Below are positions 53,301-60,460 of a stretch of DNA of 64,000 nt, one piece after another. Origin of the DNA: Asanoa hainanensis (GTDB lineage: Bacteria; Actinomycetota; Actinomycetes; Mycobacteriales; Micromonosporaceae); assembly GCF_900188485.1 (NCBI RefSeq), contig NZ_FZPH01000025.1, forward strand, positions 1-64,000, given 5' to 3'. A model generated the notes under the pieces. That model was not told where the DNA came from, did not search any database, and saw only the letters and a program-made list of their open reading frames with translations. Made by a program: the position numbers and the translations under genes. Position 1 is the stretch's first letter. The number at the start of each line of letters is the position of its first letter.

Positions 53301-56300
53301 TGACCGATGCGGATCGGGAGTGGATCACCGAAAAGCTCGACCAGGTCGTCACCAACCAACAGGTCGTGGACGCGGCCCGAGCCAACGCGTACGACAACTT
53401 CGCGCTGGTCGTGAAAACCCATCTCGACGATCTGATGATGGATGCCGTCGACAGCGGCATGACCGATCTGGGACGGCTGTACTTCGCGTCCCCCAGCGAC
53501 GACGCGCCGTTCCGGCCGGCCTTCCTGGCCACCGCCGGGAGGGCGCTCTACGACCGAGTTCGCGCCACGCCGCCCACCGCTCCCGCAGCGGATACCCGGG
53601 CAACGCCCGCATCGGCGCCACCTGCCGGCGAGATCCGGGCCGAACACTCAGGCGCCCCCTCGGACCCGCAGCCGACCGCAGCGTCTGAAAGCGTGCCGGT
53701 CGGCAGGGCCGCAGCCCGGCCAACACCGCCGCAGACGAGCGCGCCGGCACTGGAAGAGACGCATCGGCGGCGCCGAGGGCACCCCTTCTACCCGCCCGCC
53801 AAACTCGCGGCCACCATTCCGCCGCTGTACGCCACCGAGAAGCTGGCCGACGGCGACAAGGTCGTCCACCTGCACTACTTCGGTGGCAGCAACGACTTCT
53901 GGCTCGTCGAATACGACCCGGCCACAGGGGAGGGCTTCGGGTACTCCTGCGTCGGCGGCGACACTGACATGGCCGAATGGGGCTACATCGACCTGCCTGA
54001 ACTCGAGCGGATCAACAAGGGCCTGCTCATTATCGAGCGCGACCTCCACTGGACCCCCAGACCAGCGCGTGAACTGAACCTTCCCGGGTGGCGAGCTGAC
54101 ACCGAGCCGACCCTCACGCCTGCTGACGAACCCGCGGACGCGCCGGAGGAATCGACACCCACCCCAGAAGCACCGCCGCCGGCGCCACGAACTGAGCACA
54201 ACGCCGACGCGGTAGCCGCCGACGGGCGAGAACCGGCGATGGACGCCGAGCCGACCCGTGTGAGCGACGGGCCGGTCGAGACAGCTGCTCCGGTGGTTGA
54301 GGAGCCGGCCACCGGCCCGGCCGTTCACACCTTCGCCACGACCATCGAGGCGTACGACGACACGAACTCGCAGCGCCGCGAGGACATCAGAGACGGCGAC
54401 GTCCTGGTGATCGAGTCGGAGGGTGTCGTCGGGTTCGTGCTGGCTGCCTGGCCGGTCGCGGTCACGGTCGAGCGCGGCGAGCTGCACAAGACCGACGGCC
54501 CGGCCCGGGAGCACGAGGGCGGTCGTTACGCCGCGAGCGTCGACCTCGCCGCGGAGGTCGCACGTGAGAAGGGCTTCGCGCTCGACCCGGCCGTCATCCC
54601 GCCGGCCGTCGCGGTCGAGCCGGCCACCCCAGTCGAACCTCCTGCTCCTGGCGACCTGGCGGCCGAGTCTGTGATGCCCGGCGACGAAGCCGAGCCGTCC
54701 CCGCCGAGTCCGACGCCCACGTGGGTCGACCAAATCAAGATCAAGGTCGGGCCTCCCACGGTCGTCACCGGCACCACCGGGCACCCCCGCGAGGAAGGCC
54801 TGCGCGGCCTACTGAAACAGCACCGTTTCCAGTACCGGGGCGGTCAGTGGCGTTACACCGGTCGCTGGGCCGACCGTGACGCCGCGGTCGCCGACGTCCA
54901 GCGCTGGCTGGCCGCCAGGGCCAAGACCGAATCAGGCGCCGTCAAGCTGGCGACCGCGGCCAAGTTTCCGCCCACAGCCCAGCAACAGCGCATCATCGAC
55001 GCCTACCTTGCCGGACAGAACATCGTGGTCCAGGCTCTGGCCGGCACTGGCAAGACCAGCACCCTGCAGATGCTCGCCGCCGCCCGGCCCGCGCGCATCG
55101 CGTACATCGCGTTCAACCGGCCCATCGCCGACGAGGCCGCCGCGAAATTCCCGGGCAACGTGGTCGCCGACACCAGCCACGGGTTCGCCCGCGCAGGCCT
55201 GCGAACCAGCCCGCTGCGGAACAAGGTGGCGCGCGTCAACCAGGGCGCTCGTTGGCCGGAGGACTGGGCGCGGATCCTCGACATCCGGGACATCCCACAG
55301 GGCGACGACGTGGTCGAGGCCGAATCACAGGCCCACATGGTGATGGCCACCATCAAGAATTTCCGGGAGAGCGCGGCCGGCACCCTCGGCCCTCAGCACC
55401 TGCCGGGGAACCTGCGTGAACCGGGCGCCGGCCCGCTCGGCGACAGGATCCTCGAGTACGCGCGTCGCGCCTGGGCGGACATCACCGATCCCGACGGCGA
55501 GCTGCTGTTCGAGCACGACGACTACCTGAAGATCTGGGCACTGGGCAACCCCCGGATGCCCTACGAGGTGATCTTCTTCGACGAGGCCCAGGACATCAAC
55601 GACGTACTGCGCAAGGTCATCCAGGACCAGCCGGTTCCGACCGTCGTGGTGGGCGACTCCAACCAGTCGATCTACGGGTTTAGAGGCGCGATCGACGCGC
55701 TGAGCCGCTGGCCCGGCGACATCACGCTGCCACTGACTCAGAGTTGGCGCTTCGGCCCGCAGATCGCCGCAGTCGGCAACGACTTCCTCCGGCTGCTCAA
55801 GTCGCCGTACCTGCTGACCGGCAACCCTGGCATGACCAGCACGGTCGGGTTCGTCGACCAGCCCGACGCGGTACTCGCCCGGACCAACGCCGGCGCAGTC
55901 GCCGCGGTGTTCGACGCCTTCGACGACGGCCGCCAGGTCGCCCTCGCCGGCGGCGGCCGCGAGATCCGCGACATCGCCAAGGCCGCCCAGAACCTGCAAA
56001 ACGGGCGCCGCACCACGCACCCCGAGTTGTCGCGGTTTCCCGACTGGGACGCCGTCCAGGAGTACGTCGAGAACGACGAGAACGCCCAGTCGCTGCGAGC
56101 TTTCGTTCGCCTCATCGACCGGCGCGGCGCCGCCCAGCTCATCCAGATGGCTGGCGACCTGGTCCCGGAAGAGGCGACCCGGGCGGACGGCACACCGGCG
56201 TACGACGTGATCGTCTCGACGGTGCACAAGAGCAAAGGGCGGGAGTGGCCACGAGTTCGGATCGCCGAGGACTTCCCAGCGCCGGAAGAGGACCAGAGCA

Positions 56301-59300
56301 CCGGCAAGGTGCGCCTGCCTGACCCCGAGGAACTGCGGCTGGCGTACGTCGCGGCCACGAGGGCCCGCGAGACGGTGGAGCTCGGCGGACTGTCCTGGAT
56401 CCGTGACCTCCCACCCGAGCTCACCGATGCCCTCAGCAAGCGACCGGCGCGCCGCGAGGTGCACACGGTGCCCGCCACCACGACAAGTCAGGGCCCAGAA
56501 TCCAACCCGCTCGCGGCAGCGGCGGCGCCGATCGTCCAGGCCAGTGAGTCGGACGTCCTTGATCCGCAGCCGGCCAACGCTCCCCGCCCGAGCCCGGCCG
56601 CACCCGCCGCCGCGGCAACTCAGGAGTCGCTGTTCGACAGCAGCGCGGAGGCCCGCCTCCTGCAACGCGTCGCCGCCCGGATGCCCGCGAACCCCGTCAC
56701 CCGAACAGACGACAACCAGCCGGCAGTGCTGCTCACCGCCGTGGCGACCGGCACCTACGGCCAGGTGCACGGCGTCGACGGCAACGGCCAGCCGATCACC
56801 GGCGAAGGATACGTGCTGGACGCTAAGCCCTGGCGCGGCGGCATCCGCGGCCGGGGCGACGACCGGGCCGTAGTGGTGCGGCTGGCTGACCTTCCCGACG
56901 GCCCCGAGGCGACCACTGTCCAGACCGATGTGGACGGCCGGTTGATCGTCCTGCAGCCGCCGGAAGGCAAACCGGCCGGCGAGGCCGAGCCATGGACGCG
57001 GATGCGCCAGGAACAGCAGATCCTCGCCGCCCGATCGGTGCTCGGGCTCGCGGTCCAGGTCATCGACGGGCCGCACAACGAACTGTGGCGAGTCGAGGGA
57101 TGCCCGGAGCAGATCGGGGGAGAGGTCGCGTGGTGGCTGTTCGGCGGCCGCTACGGATCCTGGGAAGGCAGGGCCCGGCCAGTCTTCCAGCAGCGACGGA
57201 TCGACGAGGCCATCGCCGCCGGCCGCCTGGCCGCCGATTGGTCAGCGTCAGCGGCTCAGAGCACGGCAGAACACGAATCTCAGGCCACCGAGCCGTCGGC
57301 TGCCCTGGCCGACGATGCCGGGACGGAGGCGAGTCTGACCAACGAGCCTACGGCGCCGGACGAAGAGGTCAGCGCTGCTCGCCAGGCCCGCCTGGCGAAG
57401 GCGCTCGACGACTTCGGCCCCCGCTACACCAGCACCACAACCAAGGGTTACCTCGGCGACGGGTCAGTCGTGCGCTATGTCATCGACGGGCACATTGAGG
57501 AGCGGGTCAGCGAGGCGGAACGCCGTTGGATGAAGGAGTACCTCGACGCTCACCGCGAAATCCTGACGGCAACGCCGCTGCGCCCCGAGGACCTGGACGC
57601 CCGAGACCGGGCCGCCTCCGACTCGCTAGCCGAGCGCGCCGCCCGGGCGGTCGAGGAAGGACGCTTCGAGGAAGCCCTGAACATCATCGACGAGGCCGAG
57701 CCGCTCTACAGCCACGTCGACGAGTGGCCCGCATACCGGATCTGGGTAACTGAGGCGGCTGCAGCGGCGGAGCAATCCGACGAACCCACGCTCGAGGCGC
57801 CCGGGGTCGGCGAGCCAGCGTCTGACGGCCCCGACAACGATGAACCGCCAGCGGTGCCCGTCGCGCCACCGCTCGTAGAACTCGTTGCCCCAACTGAAGC
57901 AGTAGCTGGAATGACCACGATGCAGCGGTACGCCGCTAGCACCCTGGCGCAGGCGCAAACACCGTACAGCCGTCCGGAGTCGAGGCTGAGCGTCTATTGG
58001 CAGATTCCGGCCAGCGAGGTGGCCGGGTTGCCCGATGAGGTGCGCAACGGGTTGCTCGCCGACCTGCAGGGCATCATGGCGTCCGGCGAACCGCGCCAAC
58101 GGTCCGCCGCACGTCGGCAACTCGACCGCTGGACGGGTGTCGATGCTGGGCACAGCGAGGCCCAGGCGGAAGCACTGGCGAGCGCCGGGAGTACGTCGCA
58201 TCGGAAGGACTCCGCCAGGGTGGATGCCTACGGACGGATGTCGGCGGCCGAGTACGCGGCGCTGGAGCCGGTACACCGCGACGCAATCGAGGCCGACCTA
58301 CAGGCGATCGCGGACAGCGGCGCCACCCGGACGATCCCACACAACCGCACCAGCATGGGCACGACGATACGAGGCGTGACCGCGAACCACGTCCACGCGG
58401 CCAAGGTCATCCTGGGCCGGATCACCGCCGGCCCGAAGCCCTTCACCAGCAACGCCTCGATGGTCGGCAAAGGCGTCTTCGCCACGAACCTCAATCCCGG
58501 TGACCGCGTTGTGCTATCCGGCAGGGAAGTCACCGTCGACCGGGTCGGACTCGACGGCAAGGTGTACCTCCGCGGCGGACGCACGCTGCCCGAACGCAGC
58601 CACAAGCTGGCCGAAGCCGGTCCTGATCCGGTCGCCCCACCCGCCGCTTCCCAGCGAGACCAACCGGCCAACCAGGCCGGTGAAACGAACCCCCACTCGG
58701 ACGGGCCAGCAGAACAGCCCGACCACGGCGACCGCAACCCCGAGGAACCGAACGGCGAACCCGTCGAACTCACCGCCCGGGAACAGGCCATCATCCGCAA
58801 CGCCGTGGCCGACCACGCCGCCGGCTACTACGGCGGCCCGCTCGCGTTGCCGCGCTCCGATGTGCCCCGCCACATCGCCGACGGACACCTCGAGGAGCTG
58901 GAGGCCGTGCACGGTCGGGACCTCATCTGGGAAGCCGTCGCGGCGGTGATCGACTCCGACACCACCGTGCTGCACCGCACCCATGATGAGCGGGAACAGC
59001 GCCGCCTCGGACGGCAAGCACAGGCAGAAGACTTCTCCCGACAGGCGCTGGCGGCGTTCAAGCAGGAGGACTACGACCAAGCCATGGCATTAGCCGAACA
59101 GGGCGAGATGATCGACCCGCTCTACCGACCTAGCCGAAGCGAACGGCGTCCCAACGGGATGAGCTGGACCGACATACGCAGCGCGATCAGCCGCCGCCGC
59201 GGCGGACAGCCGCAGCCGCCCGCGCCTGGCCTGGAACATCCAGCCCTTGCCGATGCTCCAGCAGCGCCGGCGACCCCGTCGCGGCTGGCGCGGCTGGACA

Positions 59301-59404
59301 CCGCCACGGCCGTGCCCTCCGGGCCGGTCACGCCAGCCCGGCAACTCGGCGCGCACTCGAGTTGCGCATCGACAGCGGTCGGACGGAGTGGGCCGAATGT
59401 CTGA
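47366..59404 (+). CDS. Giant methylase-SF2 helicase-DUF2958-UvrD helicase fusion
   Basis: A 4,012-residue protein. Domains in order: acidic low-complexity N-terminus (1-145); zinc-finger-like C150/C153/C172/H175; SAM-binding motif VLEPGCGAGNF (367-377) and GNVPFG (429-434, an NPPY-like motif IV), an adenine-methylase core; an SF2/SNF2-type helicase with Walker A VGAGKT (1072-1077), DESH (1232-1235) and motif VI QREGRIDRRG (from 1576); an acidic linker; DUF2958 (about 2133-2242); another linker; and a UvrD/Rep-like SF1 helicase with GTGKT (2560-2564), DEAQD (2739-2743) and VAATRARE (near 2995). The last 1,000 residues have no known domain but contain internally repeated modules. The ATG overlaps the previous stop (TAATG). 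Methylase-helicase giants of this kind occur on conjugative plasmids and phages and are thought to protect or process incoming DNA; adding a second helicase is unusual. A second small gene lies nested in another frame near the 5' end. Confidence 0.85.
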   Translation: MARRRREENPNQLSLDFLWGAEPEQLHRAERKPEPDESVRPQGADVLAAAPADPVRPDREPDEFLRGDGGGASPADRRIGGRDRQPDPVDRGLHGQPRPAERSQAGSRDGGAPGDAAPAGDDGSSDGRSDRELIAAVAEQRLPHPNPHSCTHCTNRATLQLTLPTGDQVTVCRPHARLYRVDPAVAPLTSPAIDSALTPALLPSPEPTIADWTDPAIRLAPDAGAGMGPSSGAPAPGLVADQHVPAAVPRFRPRSQDDLAPSGEMARIRANLAALRTLRAIQADQRPATAEEQSVLGRWSGWGAVPAALDPDNEKFAWVRETLGEFLDERELAAARRTVINAHYTDLALVQAVWDGMARLGFAGGQVLEPGCGAGNFIAAAPDAAEITGVELDPTTAAIAAALHPRARVLAESFADTRVTTGSFDAVVGNVPFGDVRLHDKRDNLGNHSIHNHFILKALRATRPGGLVAVITSAYTMDAANPGARREMQQMGDLVGAVRLPSKAHARAAGTDALTDVLVFRRREADRSAAPFDWEYTNPLDVDGTTVRINSYFTDHPERILGRIVVGDGLYRRDEVAVSGDPATAPFQLRDALAQIAEQASDTDLTMSPGSSAPVEVRAAAQLPDSVTRPDGYLRANDDGTFSRLDDGAWESYAPAKTQSAELRALIGLRDTAVSLLEAEAASLDDTPQIDRLRGLLNYRYDVYQARFGPINRFTDSPRRRKDKDTGKMVPALDEETGEQLMNRKRPPQGGFRHDPFAPVVRALEVFNEETQTGEKADIFRQRVVSPRPPRLGADTPADALAICLDEYGEVRLATVAWLLGVDEDEARRALGTLVYDDPATNRLEPAAAYLSGDVKTKLATARNAADEDERYAVNVQALTDVVPPDLTAGEISDTGAVKMGAPWIGDEYVQQFLQEILEDLTVKVEHGGGGMWTVHSDNNNSVLARSTWGTDRRSAAEIAQHILEQREFVIKDTVSRNPKRTVVNLDAVMAATEKAVEMRERFADWVWEDPTRAATLVARYNDIFQRYVLRNYDDLKLSLPGLAHAFKPDAHQVAGVARIIHEPAVGLYHAVGAGKTATMIMGAMELRRLGLVRKPVVVVPNQLLDQWTREFLRLYPQAKILAASTEDLEKDRRRLMVARMATGDWDAVILTESAFEMLPMSAEAEQAYIDEQMAQLDAQISEARENGQELTLKRLETKKANREQRLEERLDNDKDAGIWWELTGIDYIFRDESHRDKNLRTVSNVPGMSIKGSQRATQMDMKLGWLRDHNPRWGTRATGTPLANSIVEMYTEFRFLRPDLMEQQGIIDVDSWLATYAEGKVIIEVTPDGGGLRNKTRLDFVNLDKLVTSLHVFADVKTKDDLNLARPPLALRADGQRLPEMVVVPPSDALLEKVAELVDRAAKLKGKRPEKGDDNILKIVAEGSAAALDLRLVGLTTDEIQKLDVAADRVAGYYHANKDRIYLGPDGEPHPNPGALQQVFCDLGTPSKKDPTRWTAYGALRQKLVDRGVPREAIRFIHEAEDDRARAELFASCRDGRTAVLISSTEKGGTGVNAQDRMLVLHHLDTPYRPCDLEQREGRIDRRGNQNEEIRIERYVTERSLDAFKWQKVAYKATLAERVLTGRAGPRTEDIGDVTLSYEEMKAASTGNPLLVDHAKAKVELTRLDRLERGYHRSQSQLRWTITKNRQDIVISRATITEVDAAIERRVDTRGDAFAITVRGTRYTKRGEANERLRNVLGLVLADPRSRSGPAVEIGEISGFAITATVTKIVVGDGRKELIHYEDAVYLQLTDVPSSGMNITQDALKKGDIVARLENRLGRLEAVRSDAEANITRYEAEIRRAEDDLAKPFRHAAALDEARARFRQLDIEVVAFAAASEAEANSAPGDDSDDDSDGEEQASEEPAEDAGRAYGPGVGARGSAVYGRGGGPGTSPGPRHQPTAPRTGPGMDRSGENASHANTEAAASAPPSLPQVLADPVLTDADREWITEKLDQVVTNQQVVDAARANAYDNFALVVKTHLDDLMMDAVDSGMTDLGRLYFASPSDDAPFRPAFLATAGRALYDRVRATPPTAPAADTRATPASAPPAGEIRAEHSGAPSDPQPTAASESVPVGRAAARPTPPQTSAPALEETHRRRRGHPFYPPAKLAATIPPLYATEKLADGDKVVHLHYFGGSNDFWLVEYDPATGEGFGYSCVGGDTDMAEWGYIDLPELERINKGLLIIERDLHWTPRPARELNLPGWRADTEPTLTPADEPADAPEESTPTPEAPPPAPRTEHNADAVAADGREPAMDAEPTRVSDGPVETAAPVVEEPATGPAVHTFATTIEAYDDTNSQRREDIRDGDVLVIESEGVVGFVLAAWPVAVTVERGELHKTDGPAREHEGGRYAASVDLAAEVAREKGFALDPAVIPPAVAVEPATPVEPPAPGDLAAESVMPGDEAEPSPPSPTPTWVDQIKIKVGPPTVVTGTTGHPREEGLRGLLKQHRFQYRGGQWRYTGRWADRDAAVADVQRWLAARAKTESGAVKLATAAKFPPTAQQQRIIDAYLAGQNIVVQALAGTGKTSTLQMLAAARPARIAYIAFNRPIADEAAAKFPGNVVADTSHGFARAGLRTSPLRNKVARVNQGARWPEDWARILDIRDIPQGDDVVEAESQAHMVMATIKNFRESAAGTLGPQHLPGNLREPGAGPLGDRILEYARRAWADITDPDGELLFEHDDYLKIWALGNPRMPYEVIFFDEAQDINDVLRKVIQDQPVPTVVVGDSNQSIYGFRGAIDALSRWPGDITLPLTQSWRFGPQIAAVGNDFLRLLKSPYLLTGNPGMTSTVGFVDQPDAVLARTNAGAVAAVFDAFDDGRQVALAGGGREIRDIAKAAQNLQNGRRTTHPELSRFPDWDAVQEYVENDENAQSLRAFVRLIDRRGAAQLIQMAGDLVPEEATRADGTPAYDVIVSTVHKSKGREWPRVRIAEDFPAPEEDQSTGKVRLPDPEELRLAYVAATRARETVELGGLSWIRDLPPELTDALSKRPARREVHTVPATTTSQGPESNPLAAAAAPIVQASESDVLDPQPANAPRPSPAAPAAAATQESLFDSSAEARLLQRVAARMPANPVTRTDDNQPAVLLTAVATGTYGQVHGVDGNGQPITGEGYVLDAKPWRGGIRGRGDDRAVVVRLADLPDGPEATTVQTDVDGRLIVLQPPEGKPAGEAEPWTRMRQEQQILAARSVLGLAVQVIDGPHNELWRVEGCPEQIGGEVAWWLFGGRYGSWEGRARPVFQQRRIDEAIAAGRLAADWSASAAQSTAEHESQATEPSAALADDAGTEASLTNEPTAPDEEVSAARQARLAKALDDFGPRYTSTTTKGYLGDGSVVRYVIDGHIEERVSEAERRWMKEYLDAHREILTATPLRPEDLDARDRAASDSLAERAARAVEEGRFEEALNIIDEAEPLYSHVDEWPAYRIWVTEAAAAAEQSDEPTLEAPGVGEPASDGPDNDEPPAVPVAPPLVELVAPTEAVAGMTTMQRYAASTLAQAQTPYSRPESRLSVYWQIPASEVAGLPDEVRNGLLADLQGIMASGEPRQRSAARRQLDRWTGVDAGHSEAQAEALASAGSTSHRKDSARVDAYGRMSAAEYAALEPVHRDAIEADLQAIADSGATRTIPHNRTSMGTTIRGVTANHVHAAKVILGRITAGPKPFTSNASMVGKGVFATNLNPGDRVVLSGREVTVDRVGLDGKVYLRGGRTLPERSHKLAEAGPDPVAPPAASQRDQPANQAGETNPHSDGPAEQPDHGDRNPEEPNGEPVELTAREQAIIRNAVADHAAGYYGGPLALPRSDVPRHIADGHLEELEAVHGRDLIWEAVAAVIDSDTTVLHRTHDEREQRRLGRQAQAEDFSRQALAAFKQEDYDQAMALAEQGEMIDPLYRPSRSERRPNGMSWTDIRSAISRRRGGQPQPPAPGLEHPALADAPAAPATPSRLARLDTATAVPSGPVTPARQLGAHSSCASTAVGRSGPNV
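47472..47765 (+). CDS. Small nested gene in another frame of the giant gene
   Basis: This 97-residue protein has strongly natural composition (AQTYWQQHLPTQYAQIANPT, FFEEMGEALAQQIDELADAI, ANLGRLNGARQEAEMEVLRE), typical of small proteins encoded beside such helicases on actinobacterial mobile elements. The giant gene's own frame here reads low-complexity Pro/Arg/Gly/Asp, as expected where the other frame is under selection. The ribosome binding site is weak (AGAGGA about 12 nt upstream). Either both frames are translated, or a frameshift separates the true start of the giant protein. Confidence 0.65.
   Translation: MNQYGRRAQTYWQQHLPTQYAQIANPTSFFEEMGEALAQQIDELADAIANRTPSTGDFMANLGRLNGARQEAEMEVLREMLPQPETTAAQTDEATVS
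57856..57905. repeat. 50-bp duplicate, copy 2
   Basis: Direct repeat of 25215-25264 with one mismatch. Here the plus strand is read as part of the giant protein (PVAPPLVELVAPTEAV). The minus strand would encode the WGNEFYERWRDG peptide of the small gene. Confidence 0.9.
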
Positions 59405-59490
59405 GCGTCATCACCTCATGGCCCGACGGCCACAGAAAGGCGGCAACCCGGCGTCGCCCCGGCCGGCAGGCTGGGCGCCCCGCCCAACGG

Positions 59491-60246
59491 TCAGGGCAGC
59501 AGACTGGCCGCGATCAATGCGCCGGCAACGAGGCCCGGCCCGAGAATGACCTGGTCGCCGCGATGGCGCCGCCGAGCCAACGCCCACACTGCAGCCAGCA
59601 GGAACGCCAGCCACACGCCGGCGTACACGGCTGTCCAACTCACCCAACCGGTGACGAGCCCGGTGGAGAAGGCGAGCTTGACGTCGCCCCACCCCATCAT
59701 CCTTGGCCGCACCAGCGCGACCAGACCGAAGACAGCCGTGACGAGCACGCCGGCCAGCGTCCCCCGTATCCAGTCGGCACCACGATCCTCGACGAGCGCC
59801 ACGACACCAAGCGCGGCTAACAACCCGCCCGCAGTCAGCCCCGTCAGGACATTCGGCAATCGACGCACGACACCGTCAACCGAGGCCAGCATCACGCCGA
59901 GGCCCGCGAACCAGACGTAGGCCGCAAGCTCCCACCCCGCACGATGAGAGACGTACAGGACGATGCCAGCCGCCAACGCGGCCAACTCCACCGATCCGGC
60001 TGGCGCGCCGACCCGCTCCCGACAGGAGGGGCAGCGGGCCGAGGGAAGGAACGCGGTCGATCGCCACGGGTACGCCAGCGGGTGCGCGCAGTGGTCGCAG
60101 GAGCGGCGCCAAGGTTCGCCGACCGGGACCGCGAAGAACGCTACCGCCGCCCGCAACGGTGGCGTGATCGCCGCCACCAGCCACCACGATGCCGGCAACC
60201 TGGCCCTTCGCTCGGCCATCCGAACATTTCCATCTTCCAGTGCCAT
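59491..60246 (-). CDS. Prepilin peptidase (A24 family)
   Basis: This 251-residue, multi-pass membrane protein has the two catalytic aspartates of type IV prepilin peptidases: D124 in ASVDGVVRRLPN and D188 in GWGDVKL. It also has the zinc-binding cytoplasmic loop C50-x2-C53 and C72-x2-C75. It would cleave leader peptides of Tad-type pilins, which fits the TadE-like fragment at the right edge. Start uncertain: ATG 60246 is preceded by GGGGGTGG, while 60219 or GTG 60255 are alternatives. It converges with the giant gene. Confidence 0.88.
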   Translation of the reverse strand: MALEDGNVRMAERRARLPASWWLVAAITPPLRAAVAFFAVPVGEPWRRSCDHCAHPLAYPWRSTAFLPSARCPSCRERVGAPAGSVELAALAAGIVLYVSHRAGWELAAYVWFAGLGVMLASVDGVVRRLPNVLTGLTAGGLLAALGVVALVEDRGADWIRGTLAGVLVTAVFGLVALVRPRMMGWGDVKLAFSTGLVTGWVSWTAVYAGVWLAFLLAAVWALARRRHRGDQVILGPGLVAGALIAASLLP

Positions 60247-60342
60247 TCGCGCCACCCCCGGACGCGCAAGCCTAGATACCCGAGGTAGACGGCGCCAAGC
60301 AGCGGCTCGGGCGTTCTACACGCAGGGTTGGTGCAAGGAAAA

Positions 60343-60363
60343 ACGGCCCCGCAAGGGGGCCGT
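60343..60363 (-). terminator. Intrinsic terminator of the LysM-BTAD gene
   Basis: ACGGCCCC and GGGGCCGT form an 8-bp stem with a 5-nt loop, followed on the minus strand by a run of five T. It lies about 100 bp after the stop at 60461, the clearest rho-independent terminator in the window. Confidence 0.85.
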
Positions 60364-60366
60364 CGG

Positions 60367-60386
60367 GCCAGGGCATAAACCCTGGC
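60367..60386. terminator. Second hairpin next to the terminator
   Basis: GCCAGGG-CATAAA-CCCTGGC is a perfect 7-bp stem adjacent to the T-tract terminator. It may back it up. Confidence 0.5.
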
Positions 60387-60460
60387 GGGGTAACGACACG
60401 ATAGCACTTTGGCGCGGCGCGGGACAAGCGCGTTGAGCGGGTCCCCGCTGGCTCTTTGGG

